A stretch of 64,000 bases of DNA, from positions 27,640,001 to 27,704,000 of the forward strand of contig NC_092674.1 in assembly GCF_964355755.1 (NCBI RefSeq), read 5' to 3'. Positions 1-18,200 of this stretch are shown here, piece after piece. Positions within the stretch are counted from its first letter, which is position 1; every line of letters starts with the position of its first letter. Below the pieces are notes generated by a model, which made no database searches, was not told the DNA's origin, and worked only from the letters and a program-made list of their open reading frames with translations. This stretch comes from Antedon mediterranea. Its lineage: Eukaryota > Echinodermata > Crinoidea > Comatulida > Antedonidae. Made by a program: the position numbers and the translations under genes.

Positions 1-242
1 TCAAGTTAAGTTTAGTCCTGCCCATACGTATCCCACAACCTGTTAGTATTATAATGGAACTTAGGCCTACCAGATATTCCATTTTATTGCTCTGTATTTG
101 TGCTATTGGGCTAGACCACGCCTTATTAAATCTGACTCAGCAAATACGCAAAGTTAGTAGTTACTGTATGGCCTGTTATTCTACTGTACTGGAAGGTATA
201 TTGCTATAATTTAACTCATTATGATTATTATTTCATCTTTAG

Positions 243-5136
<4,894 letters not shown>

Positions 5137-6040
5137 AAACAAACACATCTGTATGATCGATCCAGGAAATAATCGATTCGCCTGGATATTCAATGATAAT
5201 TAATTGATTACATATTTCTTGATTGTGTTTTATGTTAGTTTCTTACTGCCCATCGTATCTACTAGTATTTCCGCAAACAGTAATCTACTATAAATACTAT
5301 CTGGAATGATTCACTACATTAATACACGATACGCGCTTACCGAAAATAGTCGATTCCTCCCCAGGTTTTGATGAGTAGCCGAAAACAGCATGGATGTATA
5401 TACTAATTATACCAAGAATAATTATGCATAATTATTTGTGTTTACCATAATAACGTCATGTATTAACTAACCTACGCCTGATATTGATATATTCCTGAGT
5501 ACAGAACGTAGTAAGGAAAAAAAAATATTAACGCATGTTGGATTAGCAAGTTTTCCGTAAATGATGTTTCAATTCTTCTGTGTTTTTTATTTTTAAATTA
5601 ATAATACATTTCAAATGTTAGAGGAACCAATGCATACAGTGTATTTTCATTTTAAGATCAGTGCCGAGACATTTTTTAGCTTTCACACCGGTCCCACACT
5701 ATTTCACTTATATTCCCAGTTTCCTGGAGTGTCTGCATTCTCACTCCTGAAGTGACCACCAAAGTATATTGATCGAAAGGTCGATAAACTGTTCTTTTCA
5801 GTTTTTTTTAACGAAAGTTCATCAACCTTTTTGTTTATATGTTACAAGAAACCATGTTGGAATCATGCGAAACAAGTACTTTCGGTTATCAAACACTATT
5901 CGCTCAATTCGCAGCAACTGTCCTGTATGTTTTTAAGCAGTAGAAAACCTAGCAGTAGAAAACCTACCCGTGCATAATATTTTATTGCTGAAATTATGAG
6001 AAATTGTTTTAACCGGAACGCAACAACAACGTTTTTTTTA
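5137..6040. other. Intergenic: ST13 3' UTR and flank
   Basis: No supported gene or clear repeat apart from a short direct repeat, AGCAGTAGAAAACCTA, near 5936-5967. The segment 5950-6040 is the left part of a local duplication whose second copy lies near 6364-6460. Confidence 0.5.
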
Positions 6041-6183
6041 AGCTTCCCACTAGGACGCAACGCAAGGACGTAAACGCAAGCATGTGACCAATGACAAGCG
6101 ACAGTTCGAATAATCCATCGCATGTGATTGGTCAACTCACTTGCATCTACGTCCTTGCGTTGCGTCCTAGGGAGAACCAAGCT
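6041..6183. mobile_element. PIF/Harbinger-type MITE, 143 bp, target duplication TTA
   Basis: Near-palindromic element. The left end AGCTTCCCACTAGGACGCAA is matched on the other strand by AGCTTGGTTCTCCCTAGGAC at the right end; both continue into CGCAACGCAAGGACGTA. TTA occurs directly outside each end (6038-6040 and 6184-6186). A related copy of the flanking DNA at about 6360-6490 lacks the element and has a single TTA at the matching point, so this is a filled site beside its empty paralogue. Too short to encode a protein. Confidence 0.8.
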
Positions 6184-6186
6184 TTA

Positions 6187-7629
6187 GGTTTGTTTGATCG
6201 CCTTTGGTTAAAACACGTAGCCTATACCCAAATTGAAATAAGAATACAGTCAACTAAAAACTGGACACCCATATTTGGAAATTAGTTTCGTTATTTATTG
6301 TTCCTTATTTGTTTCTCGTGTTTTCATGTCTTGGAACAAAATCAATCAATGTTTCCAACGGAAGAAAACATACCCGTAAATCGATTCATACATAATACTT
6401 TATTGGTGAAATTATGAGCAATTTATTAAACCGGGAATGCAATAACGTTTCTTTAGGGTTGTTTGATAACCTTCGTTAAAACACACACGTACATCTGTTT
6501 TTTACACATTATCGTCGCGTTAAGTGTTTAATATGTTATTAAATTCACGTAAGAAAGATATTGTGTTTAAATATAGAAATCATACATTATTTACCAAGTG
6601 CTCCTGGACATCAGAAAGCAAACATATAGATGGAAAGAACATTAGTAGAACATTAACTTAAGATATTCACAAAAGCTATAATAATAATAATGTTTAACAA
6701 AATCTTTCAATTTGCATACTTGAAACATGCACTTCTCGATGCTTTGTTGCTCATATGTACAACTACATTTATTTTAAAAGTAAATAGACATGTCTTTGTT
6801 AATTAAAGTTATCCCAACCGGCACCCCGTATTCTGATACATGTTTCTATTTAATTCCAAAGTACACTGTTGAATCATTTTTCGTTCGATTTCTCCAACCC
6901 TGACTTTCAAAACTCCGGGTATATGATTATTCCCATTATGTTCATGTGTGTTAATTATCATAAATACGTCACAACAATTTATTCACCCGTGACATGCCAT
7001 GTTATTATTTCAGTGCGTTTCTGTGAAACTAGGCATTGAGACGTGTGCGTTTGTTTGCCAGTATAGTATAAGGTCTATACATTTTAAGTGTTGACACTTA
7101 TAGTTTAAAATTCGAATTTTTAACGGTAAGTACTTGTTCAATGGCTTAAATTTTATACGAATCAGTCAGTGGGAAATGGCAAAAGGCTTTCTACTTTCTA
7201 AGAGTTTTATGTGGTTAAGCTGACAACTCACTTTGTAACACTAACATGACCACATCCCCCAACTGGAATAGATTATTTAAATGCATTTATTTGAAATTGT
7301 CTTCGTAGGTTCGTTAACATTTTTAGCGTTTTTAGAATCGCTGATTGTTTAATGAACCATTTTTGTATTATAAAAATAAATACCTTTAGAACATATTTCT
7401 GGAAAACGGAGTAAATTTGAACTAATGAAATGAGGTGCAAAAAGGGGATCGAATTTACTAATGCCGTGTCTTCAATGTTTAAATTCAATTTCTCTTTTAT
7501 TAATCCCTTCGGAAATTCATCGCTCGTTTTACAAATAGATAAAAATGTGTATTAATATAAAAAGGTAAAAAATCACAAAACAAGAAGAGAATGTCACAAA
7601 AAAATGAGTAAAATTTAAACAATAAACTT
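6187..7629. other. Intergenic, AT-rich
   Basis: 6360-6490 is the empty-site copy of 5950-6230. The rest shows no gene or repeat I can support; open frames here are short and have no recognisable content. Confidence 0.5.
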
Positions 7630-7793
7630 TAGGAAACATTTTCGCCAGTGTAGCATAGCAAAAAGCTATATAAAACAACCTTATTGCTACACAAAATAAT
7701 TGTGTAGCAAAAAATACAATATGTTTCTCGACTTAAAAATCTGTTTGATTAGCAACATTGCAAAACAAAATTTGTAAATGAAATGTTTCCCTG
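7630..7793 (+). mobile_element. CAGGG-ended MITE, copy 1, 5-bp target duplication AACTT
   Basis: Begins TAGGAAACATTTTCGCCAGTG and ends GAAATGTTTCCCTG, giving inverted ends of the type CAGGGAAMATT. AACTT flanks both sides (7625-7629 and 7794-7798). Inside is a hairpin-like stretch with TGTGTAGCAAAAAATACAAT. Homologous copies are at 56387-56561, 58407-58568 and, inverted, 60201-60373. Confidence 0.75.
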
Positions 7794-8378
7794 AACTTAT
7801 TGCAATTAAGTTTAAAATTTTTGTTAAAAAGTTGAATGACTTGAGGAAGGAAGGAGATTGATTGAAACCCTACAATACACAAGACATACTATAATTATAT
7901 GAATTATACAGTATTTCTTTTTTAGGTCCCTATACTAACTAGCAACTATAATCCGTAACACTACAAAAATAAAACATGGCGACTTGGGATCAGGCGGTTT
8001 ACTGTTTCTTTTTCGTTAGTACTACACATCTTACTAGTAATCCTGTGTTATGATTTGACCAGGATTGTCTACGACCCTCAAGATCTAGAGAGTTTGAACT
8101 TGCTTTAAATTTTAAATTGATACTCTTAAAATTAGTTTTATCTTAGTTTCCTTTATACATAGTATATTCCGTTTATGTTGTTTTGCATGGAATTTCGTTT
8201 TGCATTGGGCCTTTGAAAACCACTCGTTACGATCAACTTGTTTATTATTTTTCCTAAATGGCTTTATCCAATTAGTAGATGGTTCTTCGTTAAATTTGTC
8301 TATAAAATTTGTTTTATTTAAAATATCTTTAGTTAATATAGACTAGTAATATTATTACAAAATCTTGGCATTCCCTAA

Positions 8379-8651
8379 AGCTGCTTTCACATCGCGCCCG
8401 GATTCGGTCCGGTGGCCTGAGAAAATTATCGTGGAAAATGGGTTCAGTGGTAAAGCATAAGGTCGTTCACACCAAATTCGTACGATTTGAATCCGTACCT
8501 GATTCGGGCTCCGAATTCGTAGCGATGGATCACGAAGCCATTTCTTTTCTGAAATCGTAAGAGAGAGGAGGAGAGGTTGTCTGCTCTTTTCCGCGCCACG
8601 ATCAAATCAATGTGCGACGTGAATTTTGGTGGGCGCGATGTGAAAGCAGCT
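8379..8651. mobile_element. MITE, 273 bp, target duplication TAA
   Basis: Terminal inverted repeats AGCTGCTTTCACATCGCGCC on the left and GGCGCGATGTGAAAGCAGCT on the right, with TAA immediately outside each end (8376-8378, 8652-8654). Markedly GC-richer than its surroundings. The 3-bp TAA duplication fits PIF/Harbinger-like non-autonomous elements. Confidence 0.8.
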
Positions 8652-9146
8652 TAACACAGCACCTAATGATAACATGCCTTATAAAAAGTACATGCATTGC
8701 TAGTTTTGGATGTTTTGTATTGTTACTTGTAGTTTGTACTGTAGGTTACATAACAGAACAATTGTATTGTCTTCCCATTTAATAGACACCCTTCTCTACA
8801 TAAAACCATGGAGAAATTTCTCCATGATAAAACATAATACACCACACCCCTATCATAATAATGGTATAGTCCATATAAGTCGAGGTGATCCCTATTCTTT
8901 TTAAATATGCCTATTGTGTTGTATCATTCAATAAAGCATATTCCGCTTCTCTATAATCTTTTGTGAACATAACCCTACAGTGACCTGTCTGAGGTTACAA
9001 GCAGCCGCTACTGTTTACTCGAAAATATAGGCCTACACCTTTATATTGGTAAGGGTTATCGAAATTGTTCTACTAGATTGGACGTTAAAACCTTATACTT
9101 AATTTTAGTCTACACAAAATGTATCTTAATGTCAGTCCAATCATGT

Positions 9147-9231
9147 AAAGCTCTGTCTACACAATCAAACTAGTTTGCCAACAAATTATTTTGTTTGTCA
9201 CATAAAGTTTGATAGTGTAGACAGAGCTTAA
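9147..9231. mobile_element. AAGCTCTG MITE, short copy
   Basis: Both inverted ends are present (AAGCTCTGTCTACACAATCA and its complement near 9211-9230), but the usual central part with TATGGTAGTGATATGACATC is missing. Lies just upstream of the ACSF2-like gene. Confidence 0.75.
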
Positions 9232-9294
9232 GGTAGGGAGTGGAACACAGTGACATACACTCAAATTGTTAATATTCGTTAGATCTTACTAATA

Positions 9295-12200
9295 GTGTAT
9301 AGAATGGAAATAGCTCGTAACATAAGCTATACTCATGGCGCCTGTGACGTCCCATACATTGGGTTAACCTGCCATGAGATACTGGAGAAAAGAGCCGAAG
9401 AAATTCCAGATCAACCGATGTATATCTTCTACAGCGACCAGGAAAGAGTCACATTCAGTGAGTTTAAGATTAAGGTATGATAGTTAACGTTCTTATGTAA
9501 ATTATATGCTAGTAAATCTCTGTCTATATCGAACTAGATTGACAACAACAAAATATGATAGTGATATGCCCAAATATGGTAGTGATATGACATCATCGTG
9601 TCCATATATGGGCACATCACATTTTTTTGTCACATAAAGTTTGATAATGTAGACAGAGCTTAAGAAAACAAATTTGAGCTGAATGAAAACTGCCGTAATA
9701 TAGATCCTGTTACAGTGACTCCATTATTATTTTTTGTTTACTAAGACAATTTTAACTAAACTTTGCTGTTTCTTTTAGGTTGAAGGATTGGCCGCTGGTC
9801 TGTTGGGACAGGTTCTAAAGAAAGTTCATAATTTTTACTAAAACATACTTAAACATTGGTGTTTTTTTAGGTTGAAGGATTGGCCGCTGGTCTGATGGGA
9901 CAGGTTCTAAAGAAAGTTCATAATTTTTACTAAAACATACTTAAACATTGGTGTTTTTTTAGGTTGAAAGATTGGCCGCTGGTCTGTTAGGACAGGGTCT
10001 AAAGAGAGGAGATTGTGTTGCAGCATTGGGAAGTAATCATATGGAATGGCCCCTTCTCATTGCAGCAACAAGGGCTATTGGGGTGATCATGGTGAGTAGG
10101 CCTATGGTTGATATTATAGGAAATATGCCTATCTTTCTCACGTAAACATTTATATTTCTAACCTAAGCCTTTCTCTACACTATAAAACTTAAAGGTCTGT
10201 CTACACTATAAAACTAGTTTGACAAACTGATGTGCCTAAACATGGTAGTTATATGCTTAAATATGGCAGTGATATGACATCATCGTGTCCATTATGGGTA
10301 CATCACATTTCTGTCACAAAGTTTGATAGACTGTGTAGACAGCACTTTAGTTTGCAAACTCTGCGTTCCAAAGTGTGTAAGAAGCCTCCACTGTGCTACG
10401 TGGCACTAACTTCTCCAAACACTAATCGTGGTACACAAGTTTGCTAGTAGCATAGACTAGGCTTACGATCGTTTTGCTATCGTATTTATTGAATAGATAT
10501 TGTTGTAAATTGTTAAACTGATTCTATTTCAGATCAGAATGCAAACGGGCTATACAATTCAAATAATGAAAAAGACCATGATAAAGGTATCTAAAATACA
10601 GAATTTATATGTGGTTGCTGTAATCTTTTGTACTTATGATGGCCAACATAATGAAAAAGATATGTAATCATTATATAAACTAGGTTAAGTTGCTATATTG
10701 GAGCTAGGCCTACACATGTAACGATACGATTCTAAAATAAAGTGTTAGTATAAATGAAAATAATAATAGTTCATTCTTATATAGCGCATTATAAACAAGC
10801 TTTCAATGCGCTGCACATTATTACCCCGGTCCTAATATTATTTTCAGACTTCATGTAAAGCATTGTTCCTCATGCGAAGTCCCGAAGATTTATACACGAA
10901 AGCTTGTACCATAATACCAGAACTAGAGAAAAGTGAACATGGAAAAATACAATCGGATGAGTAGGGAATCTGTATTTTCTTTTATTAGCATTATAGTATT
11001 TGTGTACCTTAGTATGCGTTTATGGAGTAAGCTCTGTGTACACTATCAACTATAGTAAAAAAAAGAAAAATGATGTGCCCATTTATGGACATGATGATGT
11101 CGTATCACTACCATATTTGGGCACATAACACTTGTCAAACTAGTTTGATAGTGTAGACAGAGCTTAAGTATTTGTGCGACGTGTGATTTGATGATAAAAT
11201 GAAAACATTTTGGTGATAGTGTGGTGTAAAATGAAAATGAAAAAGAGGCATTGTTTGATGGTGGTGAATATGACAATTTACAATACAATGTTTCGAAAGA
11301 TTTATCAATGTAATGTGGCGGTGTACTAATATCACTTTATAATTATTACATTTAATTAGAAGTATTTTTATTTTCACATCTATGTCGATTTTCAGAGTTG
11401 CAAGAGTGCAGTTTGTCGTAGCAGTAGGCGCCAATAACAAACGGTAAGTGATGCAATTCGTCAATTACTCGAAGACGTTAGCGCACGCGTTTGAAAAGTA
11501 GGCCTAGTCGGGGGCCTATAGTACAATCATCAGTTTTTAAACGCGCGCAGGCCCGTTAAACGTATTTTGCTCTGAGATAAAACATATAAAAATACCAGTA
11601 CCCAGACGTCAATACGGGTTTATAGTTCAGAAAGAAGGTATTATTTTTCGAAAAGTATGGTTAAAACGGTAACTGTTTTCTTAGGGGAACAATTAATCTT
11701 GAACACCTAGTTGAAGTTGGAAATGAAGAGAGATTCATGACCGCATTCAAGCAGGCCAGGAAGTTGGTATCAAATGACGACATTTCACACACAGGGTTTA
11801 CCTCAGTGAGTTTTTATATTAAATATTGTACCACATCGTCACATTATAGATACGCTACACTCTGGAGTTTGCTATGCGATTAAATTACCGTACTATTGCA
11901 TGCCATGTGACCCACAATCGTCCAATCAAATGACAGAAATTCATTAAGGTGTTATATAATAAATGTTGCACCACTCGTCACATTATAGATATGCTATACC
12001 AGATGTGGGTTAAACTCTACTACGTGAGGAGAAAAGATTTCATATTATTCAAGATGTTTAGTTACCATATTTGGCAATAATAACAACATTAAGATTATAA
12101 TATATAATTATATTTGTTATGATTTTTTTTCTACAGGGTTCTACCGGGGAACCAAAACTTGTTCCGTATACGCACTTTGCAAGTTTGAATAGTTCATATT

Positions 12201-15200
12201 TCTCTCTTGATTATCTTCTAAAAGTAAAGGAAAGGAATGTAAGTATCACGAGTATTGTTCCTAAAAAGAAAGTAAAGAAAATGCTGTGACCCGTAAAGCT
12301 CTCTTATCCTACCATAAGGGAAAAAAATGAGAAAAAAAAAGAGTAAAGTATACTTTCACTTTTGATTAAAACACTTTGTTTCAGCGTCGTGCTAATTTAC
12401 TTTTTATTAGAGGTCACCGTTGCCGTTGCTGTCTGCAAATTTCTATGAGTTGCGAAATGAATAGCCTATTTTCACCTGAAATGCATTTTAGTCCCTGAAT
12501 GTAACATGATATTGACGCGTGTATCGTACCCATACTCGGGGCACGAACTATTTGTACAAAGGCCATACAACCGCGTAGGCATACCTATTGTTTAGATCGC
12601 TGGCAGTCAGCAATCATAAATAAAAGGGGTGTCACGAAACCTAAGATCACGAAAGCTAAGACCCCCTAAGACCTAAGATCACGAAAGCTAAGACCCAAGA
12701 CCTAAGATTACAAATTCTAAGATATACTACAGCTTAAAAACAATACTTGTTTATCCATACATAATTTTAAACACAGTAGGTTTCATTTATTACCATAAAT
12801 ATAATTTAATACTACCGCAAAACACAGATAAACTCACATTATTTTCGCCCGTTGAGTAAATGTATATTTTTTCTTTACAACAAACAAACTTGACGGGTTG
12901 TTTGTTGGTATATATTTACTCCAATGTGTTGGTTCAGAGGATGTTTTTCTTACGCACCTGCCTTTCTTGTATTTTGACTCCAAATTTGTTTACTAACTTT
13001 ATCCTGAATACCACACTTTAAAATTAGGACTTATAAGTACTTTCAGAAGGAGAAACACATAATAACAAATAAATAAATCCTTTAAATTGATGATTTTACA
13101 GACGTGTTTCTTTGTATACAGCACTGTAATGTAACTCCTCGAGCTCCCCATGCTCAATGTTTTTGTTTCTATGGAGCGCCAAAAGAGCAACAATAATTGT
13201 ACAAGTATAAAAACAGAAAGAAAACGAAACAAAAAAACTTCTAATGATTTTTAAGTTAAAATGTATTTGCCAGTATTTATTTCTTCGTACTTGGATGATT
13301 ATACTATTATCATTACAATTTTAATTTTACATTATTGTTCCTTCCACACTTTAGATGGACTCCACAGAGTTTTCAGCCCTCTATATAATTTTTGCTCTTT
13401 TGACGTTCCATAGAAACAAAAACATTGAACATGGGGTAGGCCTACCAGTGTACTGTAGGCTAGTCATTTTGTGTGCGAGAAAAACGTCTGTAAAATCATC
13501 AATTTAAAAATGTATTTGTTACTTTTTATGTGATTCTTTTTCATGAAAGTGCCAATTCTAAGGTGTGGTATTCAGAATGAATGTTGGGAGTTAAAATACA
13601 AGGCAGGTGCGAAAGATAAATATTTGTAATCTTAGGCCTTGGGTCTTAGCTTTCGTGATCTTAGGTCTTAGCGGGTCTTAGCTTTCGTGTTCTTAGGTTT
13701 CGTGACACCCTAAATAAAAGTGTATATATGTCAAAAATGGAACGCCGTGGTTACAGATAATCATCATATAGAGGATAATAATGTTAATAATAATGGTACA
13801 CTAACTGTGGTAACTGTGTACTGTGGTAGTATACATTAGCAACCGATTTTTTTTCCTAGGTCACCCACCTAACTGTATCAATACCTATTTATATTTAATT
13901 TCTTCAAGAAATTGATGTAAATAAATATTGAGCTATAATAAGCATTACATTTTCGCTTTTTTGGGGGCTTCCCCTTGATGTACGTTCGCATTGAACTTGA
14001 ACGCAACGCAATCAAAACTGAGTGAATGAAATCGGCAAGAAAATGTTATATTGTCCTGTAATTAGTCACGTGTGTTTATTGGAGGGAAAGGGTATGATCG
14101 TTTTGCACATTGGCCGCATGCTACATATGAGAGTGTTTTTTTCCTGCAAATTAGAGGTGCCATTTATCATGAATTTTATGTGCGACAGTAACATTTCTTC
14201 CGGCCATCTGGGGCGTCATTTAAAAAAGTTCGCTTCGCCACAGGTCATGTCGACGGCCCTAGACAAGCACTTTTTTCCGCCATGTACGTGCAAACGCTGA
14301 CTTGCGCGAAACGCCAAAAATGTCACCCTTTAATAGGCTAGTACCTCAGTTTTCATAATTTAAAATATCAATTTTTAATACATTTATTTAACGTGAGATT
14401 GCCATTTCCGACCATCTGGAGGTGTTACATTTTCAAAATCACCTCGTTGGTGCGGACTCTCTACAGTTGCGCTCCCCCCCCCCCCTCCTTCATAAAATCC
14501 TGGATCCGTCCTGGTGATGCGCCCAAATATTGTAGTAATGTGCCCAAATATGGTAGTGATGTGCCCAAATATGGAAGTAATGCGCCCAAATATGGTAGTG
14601 ATGTGGCCAAATATGGTAGTGATGTGCCCAAATATGGATTTTTGACGACTGTGTTGATAGTATGAATAATTCCATATACTGTACTATATTTCATAGACCT
14701 ATTGTGATGTGGGCCAACCGCACCGTATAACCGCATCATAAAATCGTCTCTTTTAGACACGCCGAATGATTTGCGGTGCAAACATGGCGTATATTGGCGG
14801 TGAATTTACCGGAGTAGCAGCACCACTCGTTTTTGGGATGACCACGGTGTTCCCATCACCGACGTACAACTTTGAAAAAATGCTACAGGCAACACAAGAT
14901 GAAAAGTAGGCATAGGTGCTATGAGAGCTTTTATAGTTATTTAACATCTTTAAGGCCAAGTTAGACAGCGTCATACGATAAGGACCGACAATTCTGGTCG
15001 GGAAAAAATTAAACATGTTTAAAGTTCTCGCGAGACGACCACAATCTACGTCTGACAATAGAGACTTTTAGATTTTCTTTAGACTCACTTGTGTTTTGAT
15101 CGAATGCAGCGCTTGATCTTTCTTGAAAGGGGATTAATAAGTAACTAAATAATAATACTAGCCCTACCCATTGTTAACAATCAATTCTGTGAATTCGTGA

Positions 15201-18200
15201 ATGAAAGTTCATTGACAAAATTAATTCTGTTAAACAATTTAATTTGTGATGTAGGCCTATCCTTTTCTTTGTTTATCTAGGTGTACGGATATTACTATGC
15301 TGCTATTTGGCTTATTTGATTTAGTCAACAGCTCGGTGTCTGACAAATACGACCTAAGTTCTCTGAAAAATGGTAATATATTTTGGCTCTAAAATTTATT
15401 TTTTTTACCTACGAAATGAATTTATTTCATATCAAGAATAACAAGACAATCGAAACCGCGTAAATACCAATTTACACGGTAAAGCGCGAGCTTGTCCCAC
15501 GTATCTGTAGGCCTATCTATCTCGTCTGTGTAAATTGGTCTTACATTTTCTACACTGATATTGTTTGTTGTTGTTTTTGTAATAGGTCTAACTGGAGGTT
15601 CTCTTGTACCGTTACATCTCCTTCAAGAAATTGACAAGAAATATGGAATTAGAATTCTGGTTTGTTGATCCCCTTGCAAAATATAGGCCTAACTAGCGGT
15701 AATTATAGTGCTGATGATGCCTATGGTTTGTGTTATGATGACGAAATATAGGTCTAGTTATCAACGGCGCAGATCTAGTTATTAGGGACTTTTGATTGAG
15801 TGCTACTACCGGAAGTACACGGGCTTAGGCCAGGCCAAGTGTGTAGCTTAATTTTCTGAACGAAGGCTAGCGTCTTAGTGATAAGTCCCATTCCATAACC
15901 TGTATTATTAAAAGCTTTATTTAAAATATAAAACACAAATCAATAATTCACAGTTTGCAAATATAATTTGACTTAGAATGCTTATGGGATGTCAGAGACC
16001 GGTTTAGCTATGTCACAACTTCCAAGCGACTCGTTTGAGTACAGCGCCACCACCGTTGGCACGATCGTGCCACATGCTGAGGTAATGTCAACATTATTAT
16101 TTTGTATGATGGTTTTATTTTATTATTTTTTTATTTTATGTCTTTATGCAATGTAGCCAAGGATTGCCAATAGTAAATTAATCACTGTCCTATCAGATAG
16201 GTGGTAATCCCCCTGATGCAGGGGCTATTTTGTAATCCAGTTCACCGGGGTAACCCCCTACTCATTTTTTAATAATGAACTGGGTTCTTTAAAGTGCACA
16301 TATGTTATAACTGTGTACACTGGACATACGGTTTATATTATAGTCCTTATCCGAGAAGACTTGTTACACCACAAGAACTAGGAGCAAGTCGGTCTCGAAA
16401 CCTTGCCGATGTTGTTGGCTCTTTAGGTACGATAAACGGCGCCCCTGCCTTAACTGCTCGGCCATTTGACTCGCTGTAATGGTTAACACGTTGCTGTAAA
16501 AGCTATCACAACGCCAATTTGGTTGTAGGCATGCGTAGAATTGTTTTTAAAAGTGTACCTTAACTTCGCGTCGTGTCACCTCAATCCGATAAAGAATGCT
16601 GTGTGAAGGTTTTGTAAAGACAAACTCAGACAGCGTCGTATTACAAGGCCCGACGAATCGTCTCGTCGAAAGAAACATGTTTAGCATTCTCACGACGACC
16701 TAAACTCTACGCCCGAAGCTATCTCAAGGCGACTCGTCTCGTCGGGTTCAACTCTGACAGCACCGACGAGTCAAGACGTTTCGCATTAACTTGCCGATAT
16801 AGAATGAAATAAAAAACACGACTTTAATTTTCTTTAGTTGAAGATCGTCAACAAAAACGGAATAACTGTAGAAGTTGGAGAAGAAGGTGAACTATGGGTT
16901 CGAAGCCCTTTCGCTTGTAGGCGATATTATCTCAATGACGTGGCTACACAAGAGGCATTTACGGATGGTGGTTGGTTTAAAACAGGGTATCGTTTAAGTT
17001 TTTAAATCTAAAATTTGCATACGAATTGAAATATATGAGCGTTTTGTTTATGTTAATTGATTATAAACGAATTAATAATTGTTGTCTTCTTTAGAGATGT
17101 TGGAATACTGAACAAGGATGGATATTTGATAATTAAAGGTAGAATAAAGGTACGTTTCGGTCTTTACTCAATGCTGGACATAGCAGACAAATTACAAAGC
17201 AACGATGTGATACTGTACATCTACGCAACTCCATCGATATTAACTGTATGTTAACGTTTTATAAAAAAAATCATAAATTATGAGAACTTTTATTACATTA
17301 ATATTGCTTTTTTAAATCGTTTTATTTGTAATGTGGTATTTTAGAATATTATTAATAAATTCAGCCGCACCATTCATCCAATTGAAGTTGAAAACGTTCT
17401 TGCGAAGAATCCAGCCGTTCAGAAAGTTCAGGTAATAATATCTTCGCATTAACGGTTTGCGTTTGTAGTAGGATGTTCCCAGGCACTGTCTGGTCTTACG
17501 ACTAGGCCTGTACACCCTTGGTTGTTATCTTTAAGTTGAAAATATTCATGTAGTGTCCAAAATGTATTATTGCTGGGTGTTCATAGTATTAGAGAGCTTA
17601 TTAAGGGACCACCAACACAGAACCAACACAATTCCCCCATTAATAGGGATGTTCTCTGAGTTGGGGTTTGCCGTAATATTAAAAAATATTGTCCTATTCG
17701 TGTCATGTAAAAGTGTCCCCTGAATAGAGGTGTCTCAATAAGAGCTTTACTGCGTAATTTGTGATTCTGCGAACAGTTAGTCATCCATATATTTCACAGT
17801 TTAGATGTTATTTATTACCGTGTGTGGTTTATTTTGTGTAGGTTGTTGGAGTGCCTGATACGAGAGCCGGTGAAGAGGTGTGTGCTTGTATCATGTACGT
17901 ATCTTGCCGACGATTGTTAGATAATAATTTGGTATACATTAAAATGAACGTTTAACCTTTTGTGTGCGATTTGTTTATAGAAAAACCACACTATTGTGGT
18001 AAATTAGGTGGCAAAATTTAGTACTTCTTACGAGAATAAAAAGAGATACGAGTATTCACAATGGATAACGTCAATACTTAAATTGTTTATAGGCTAAAAG
18101 AAAACTGCACATTGACATTAGAAGAAGTTCAGAGCTATTGTGTTGAAAAGGTAAACAATTAAATGTTTTGATTATAGGACTTATTTACGTCATGGGGCGT

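Noticed and set aside
11046-11464. His/Leu-rich minus-strand open frames
   Set aside because: They overlap a MITE and an ACSF2 exon on the other strand; no family resemblance.
14393-14781. Repetitive peptides with PKYGSDV or IWAHHYH units, also at 23802 and 31412
   Set aside because: They are translations of the MITE core repeat in various frames.
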